Assembly: GCF_029504575.1 (NCBI RefSeq)
Contig: NZ_JAQFII010000001.1
Location: 3,851,001 to 3,915,000 of the forward strand
DNA: 64,000 nt
Reading direction: 5' to 3'
DNA from: Streptomyces sp. SPB162
GTDB lineage: Bacteria; Actinomycetota; Actinomycetes; Streptomycetales; Streptomycetaceae
Both the position numbers and the translations under genes were made by a program. The notes beneath the pieces were generated by a model, which worked only from the letters and a program-made list of their open reading frames with translations, had not been told where the DNA came from and did no database searches. Each line of letters starts with the position of its first letter. Position 1 is the stretch's first letter. Below, in pieces: positions 62,198-64,000 of the stretch.

Positions 62198-63437
62198 ATG
62201 ACACAGGGGGCAGGTCACGGGCCCGTGCTCGAGGCGATGGTGAGCTGGCGTCCGGCGGGTCCGGACGCGGGTCCTGAGGCTGGACCGGAAGGCGGTCGGG
62301 AGACCGGGTCACCCAGCCGCGCCCGGCGACGGGCCGTACGGCTTCGCCGGCGCCCCCGACGTTCCAGGCGCCCCCGGGGTGCCGGGAACGCCAGGCGTCT
62401 TCGGCGCACCCGGCGTCGCCGTCGCGTTCGCTCAGGACGGGCCGGCGGCCGCGCCCGCGGGCTTCGCCGCGCCGACGGCTCCGGCCCAGCCGCCCGTCGC
62501 CGCACCCCCTGCCGGGTACGAGGCGACCCAGCTGGACACTCCGCTGGTGCCGGAGGAGTACACCCCCACCGCCCACGACCTCCCGGTGATAACTGCCGTC
62601 GACTCCGAGCGGCCCGGTCCGCTCTACGTCGTCGGCGACGTCCACGGGTACATCGACGAGCTGCGGACGGCGCTCCACGCCCAGGGCCTCATCGACGCCG
62701 AGGGCCACTGGTCGGCGGGCACCGCCCGGCTGTGGTTCCTCGGCGACTTCACCGACCGCGGTCCTGACGGCGTCGGCGTCATCGAGCTCGTCATGCAGCT
62801 CTCCGCCGAGGCGGCCGCCGCGGGCGGCTACGCCAAGGCCATCATGGGCAACCACGAGCTGCTGCTGCTCGGCGCCCACCGCTTCGGCGACACCCCCGTC
62901 AACTCCACCGGCGGCACCGCCTCGTTCCTCGCCGCCTGGCGGCTCAACGGCGGCCAGCCCTCCGACATGGACCGGCTGGAGGACCGCCATCTGACGTGGA
63001 TGTCGCGGCTCGACGCCGCGCACCTGACCGACGGTCACCTGCTGCTGCACTCCGACACCACCGCGTACCTCGACTACGGCACCACCATCGACGCGATGAA
63101 CGACGCCGTCACCGGCATCCTCCAGCGCGGCGACGCGGACGAATGCTGGGACCTGTTCCGCAAGCTCACCAAGCGCTTCGCCTTCCGCGGTGACAACGGC
63201 CCGCAGGCCGCCCGCGAACTGCTCGACACATACGGCGGCCGGCAGGTCGTCCACGGCCACAGCCCCATCCCGTACCTGCTCGGTGAGGTCGGCGGCGAAT
63301 ACACCGCGGACGGAGAGGAACGCACCCCGGTCGTCAACGGCCCGATGGCATATGCCGAGAACCTGGCTTTGGCAATGGACGGTGGCGTAACCATGGATGG
63401 CCGTCTACTGGTCGCCGAACTCCCGCCGCTTTCCTGA
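62198..63437 (+). pseudogene. Metallophosphoesterase with probable N-terminal frameshift
   Basis: The phosphoesterase domain (from about 62600) has all PPP/ApaH-type motifs: GDVHGYIDEL, GDFTDRGPDG, MGNHELL and HGHSPIPY, binding two metals. Upstream is a Gly/Ala/Pro-rich region with collagen-like triplets (VPGAPGVPGTPG). The ATG at 62198 (MTQGAGHGP) has a strong GGAGGGG site, but its frame does not join the catalytic frame: the latter is open from 62244 while the ATG frame must shift by one base between 62241 and about 62370. Either one base is inserted by error or mutation, or translation truly starts later, for instance at the GTG at 62379, which lacks a good ribosome site. Substrate unknown. 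Confidence 0.75.
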
Positions 63438-63585
63438 CCGCCAGATTTCCGGGAAGCACTCTGTCACGCCCTCACCTCCGCGCTCTACCATCGCTATATC
63501 CGTAAGGCACGCTCTCCTCCGCTTCACCGGCCGACCGGCTTCAGACAGCGGGGAGGCACCGGAGACGGAGCATCGGGGGATGCAC

Positions 63586-64000
63586 ATGAACAGCGCTCCA
63601 CACCTGCTCAACGAAGACCGCCCGGACTTCGAACGAGTCCTCGACGACGCACTGCACACCGCGGACACCGGGTACGACGACCACAGCGGGCACGGTGGGC
63701 ATGACGGCATGCTCAACACCGAGCAACTCCGCACCATGGCGCTGAGCGCCGCGGAGGCCATCTCCGCCTGCGCCGCGCCGGAATACCAGCAGTACCGGAA
63801 AGTCCGCGACCAGATTCGCGAGGCCCTGGAGGAATCCGCCCTCCTCCGCCGGACGGACCCCGTGACCGCCGCCGACCACCGGGCTTTCAGCTACGCCGCC
63901 ATGGGCGTGGCCGACTCCGCCGGCTCCGGCGCCGGGCTGTTCGCCGTGGTCGCCGTGCTGACGCCCATCCTGGCGGGTACCGCCGCCCTGATCTTCCTGT
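63586..64000 (+). CDS. Membrane protein, truncated by the window end
   Basis: At least 138 residues: MNSAPHLLNEDRPDFERVLDD and a helical cytoplasmic part (about 1-105), then the start of a membrane region (GLFAVVAVLTPILAGTAALIFL) at the edge. A His/Gly/Asp-rich stretch lies at about 28-40. GGGGG is about six bases before the ATG at 63586 (an ATG two codons earlier, at 63580, is the alternative). I do not recognise a characterised family. Confidence 0.75.
   Translation, partial: MNSAPHLLNEDRPDFERVLDDALHTADTGYDDHSGHGGHDGMLNTEQLRTMALSAAEAISACAAPEYQQYRKVRDQIREALEESALLRRTDPVTAADHRAFSYAAMGVADSAGSGAGLFAVVAVLTPILAGTAALIFL

Overview
The window is high-GC actinobacterial chromosome, very probably Streptomyces. 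The evidence is the GC-rich third codon positions, frequent GTG starts behind GGAGG-type ribosome sites, a Streptomyces subtilisin inhibitor (SSI)-type protein, SigE-family sigma factor, DUF5926/SEC-C protein, MocR and FadR regulators, rhomboid-like protein, the cydA-cydB-cydCD order with a Rex site, and a Sco/PCuAC/CopCD/Dyp copper operon. Gene content looks mostly core. A parS-like site and a dense DnaA-box cluster suggest, but do not prove, an origin-proximal position. I see no insertion sequence, prophage, CRISPR array or biosynthetic gene cluster.

Layout. 1-2 kb: a MEDS-STAS regulator, a MmcQ/YjbR protein and three leftward tRNA genes (initiator Met, Arg-ACG, Ser-GCT), each followed by a hairpin. 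2-7 kb: an SSI-like protein with a long insertion and a 1253-residue PAS/kinase-like/receiver-like protein that lacks the phospho-accepting His. 7-10.4 kb: acyl-CoA ligase, ECF sigma factor, DUF1906 secreted protein. 10.4-15.2 kb: a five-gene operon matching the mycobacterial igr set (two acyl-CoA dehydrogenases, ChsH2-like and ChsH1-like hydratases, Ltp2-like aldolase), with a frameshift in the ChsH2-like gene. 15.3-16.8 kb: a primase-polymerase gene and a LexA DNA-binding-domain-only gene, each preceded by an SOS-box-like site, then tRNA-Ser(TGA).

16.8-28 kb holds an HtrA-type protease, a glycerophosphodiesterase, two RsbW-like ATPases, a DUF5926 protein, a second and catalytically degenerate prim-pol protein, a GAF-PP2C phosphatase, Xaa-Pro aminopeptidase and an ArsR regulator. 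28-34 kb is the copper operon: membrane protein, YcnI, Sco1, PCuAC chaperone, CopC-CopD-YtkA fusion and Tat-exported Dyp peroxidase. These gene families handle extracytoplasmic copper delivery. pheA and serS follow, separated by about 560 bp with seven DnaA-box-like nonamers.

37-50 kb: HAD hydrolases, MocR, rhomboid-like and YceI proteins, a FadR/MFS pair, two coupled ABC-2 exporters, an M24 peptidase-like gene overlapping an alpha/beta hydrolase-SDR fusion, and a MerR regulator. 51-60.5 kb: the cytochrome bd operon cydA-cydB-cydCD followed by an orphan GAF sensor kinase, under a Rex-type operator, with parS inside the start region of cydCD. Then a HisC-type aminotransferase, a LacI regulator, a metallophosphoesterase with a probable frameshift, and a membrane protein cut by the window edge.

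Three apparent single-base frameshifts (near 13.31, 15.81 and 62.3 kb) lie in GC-rich runs. They could be residual sequencing indels as easily as true gene decay.
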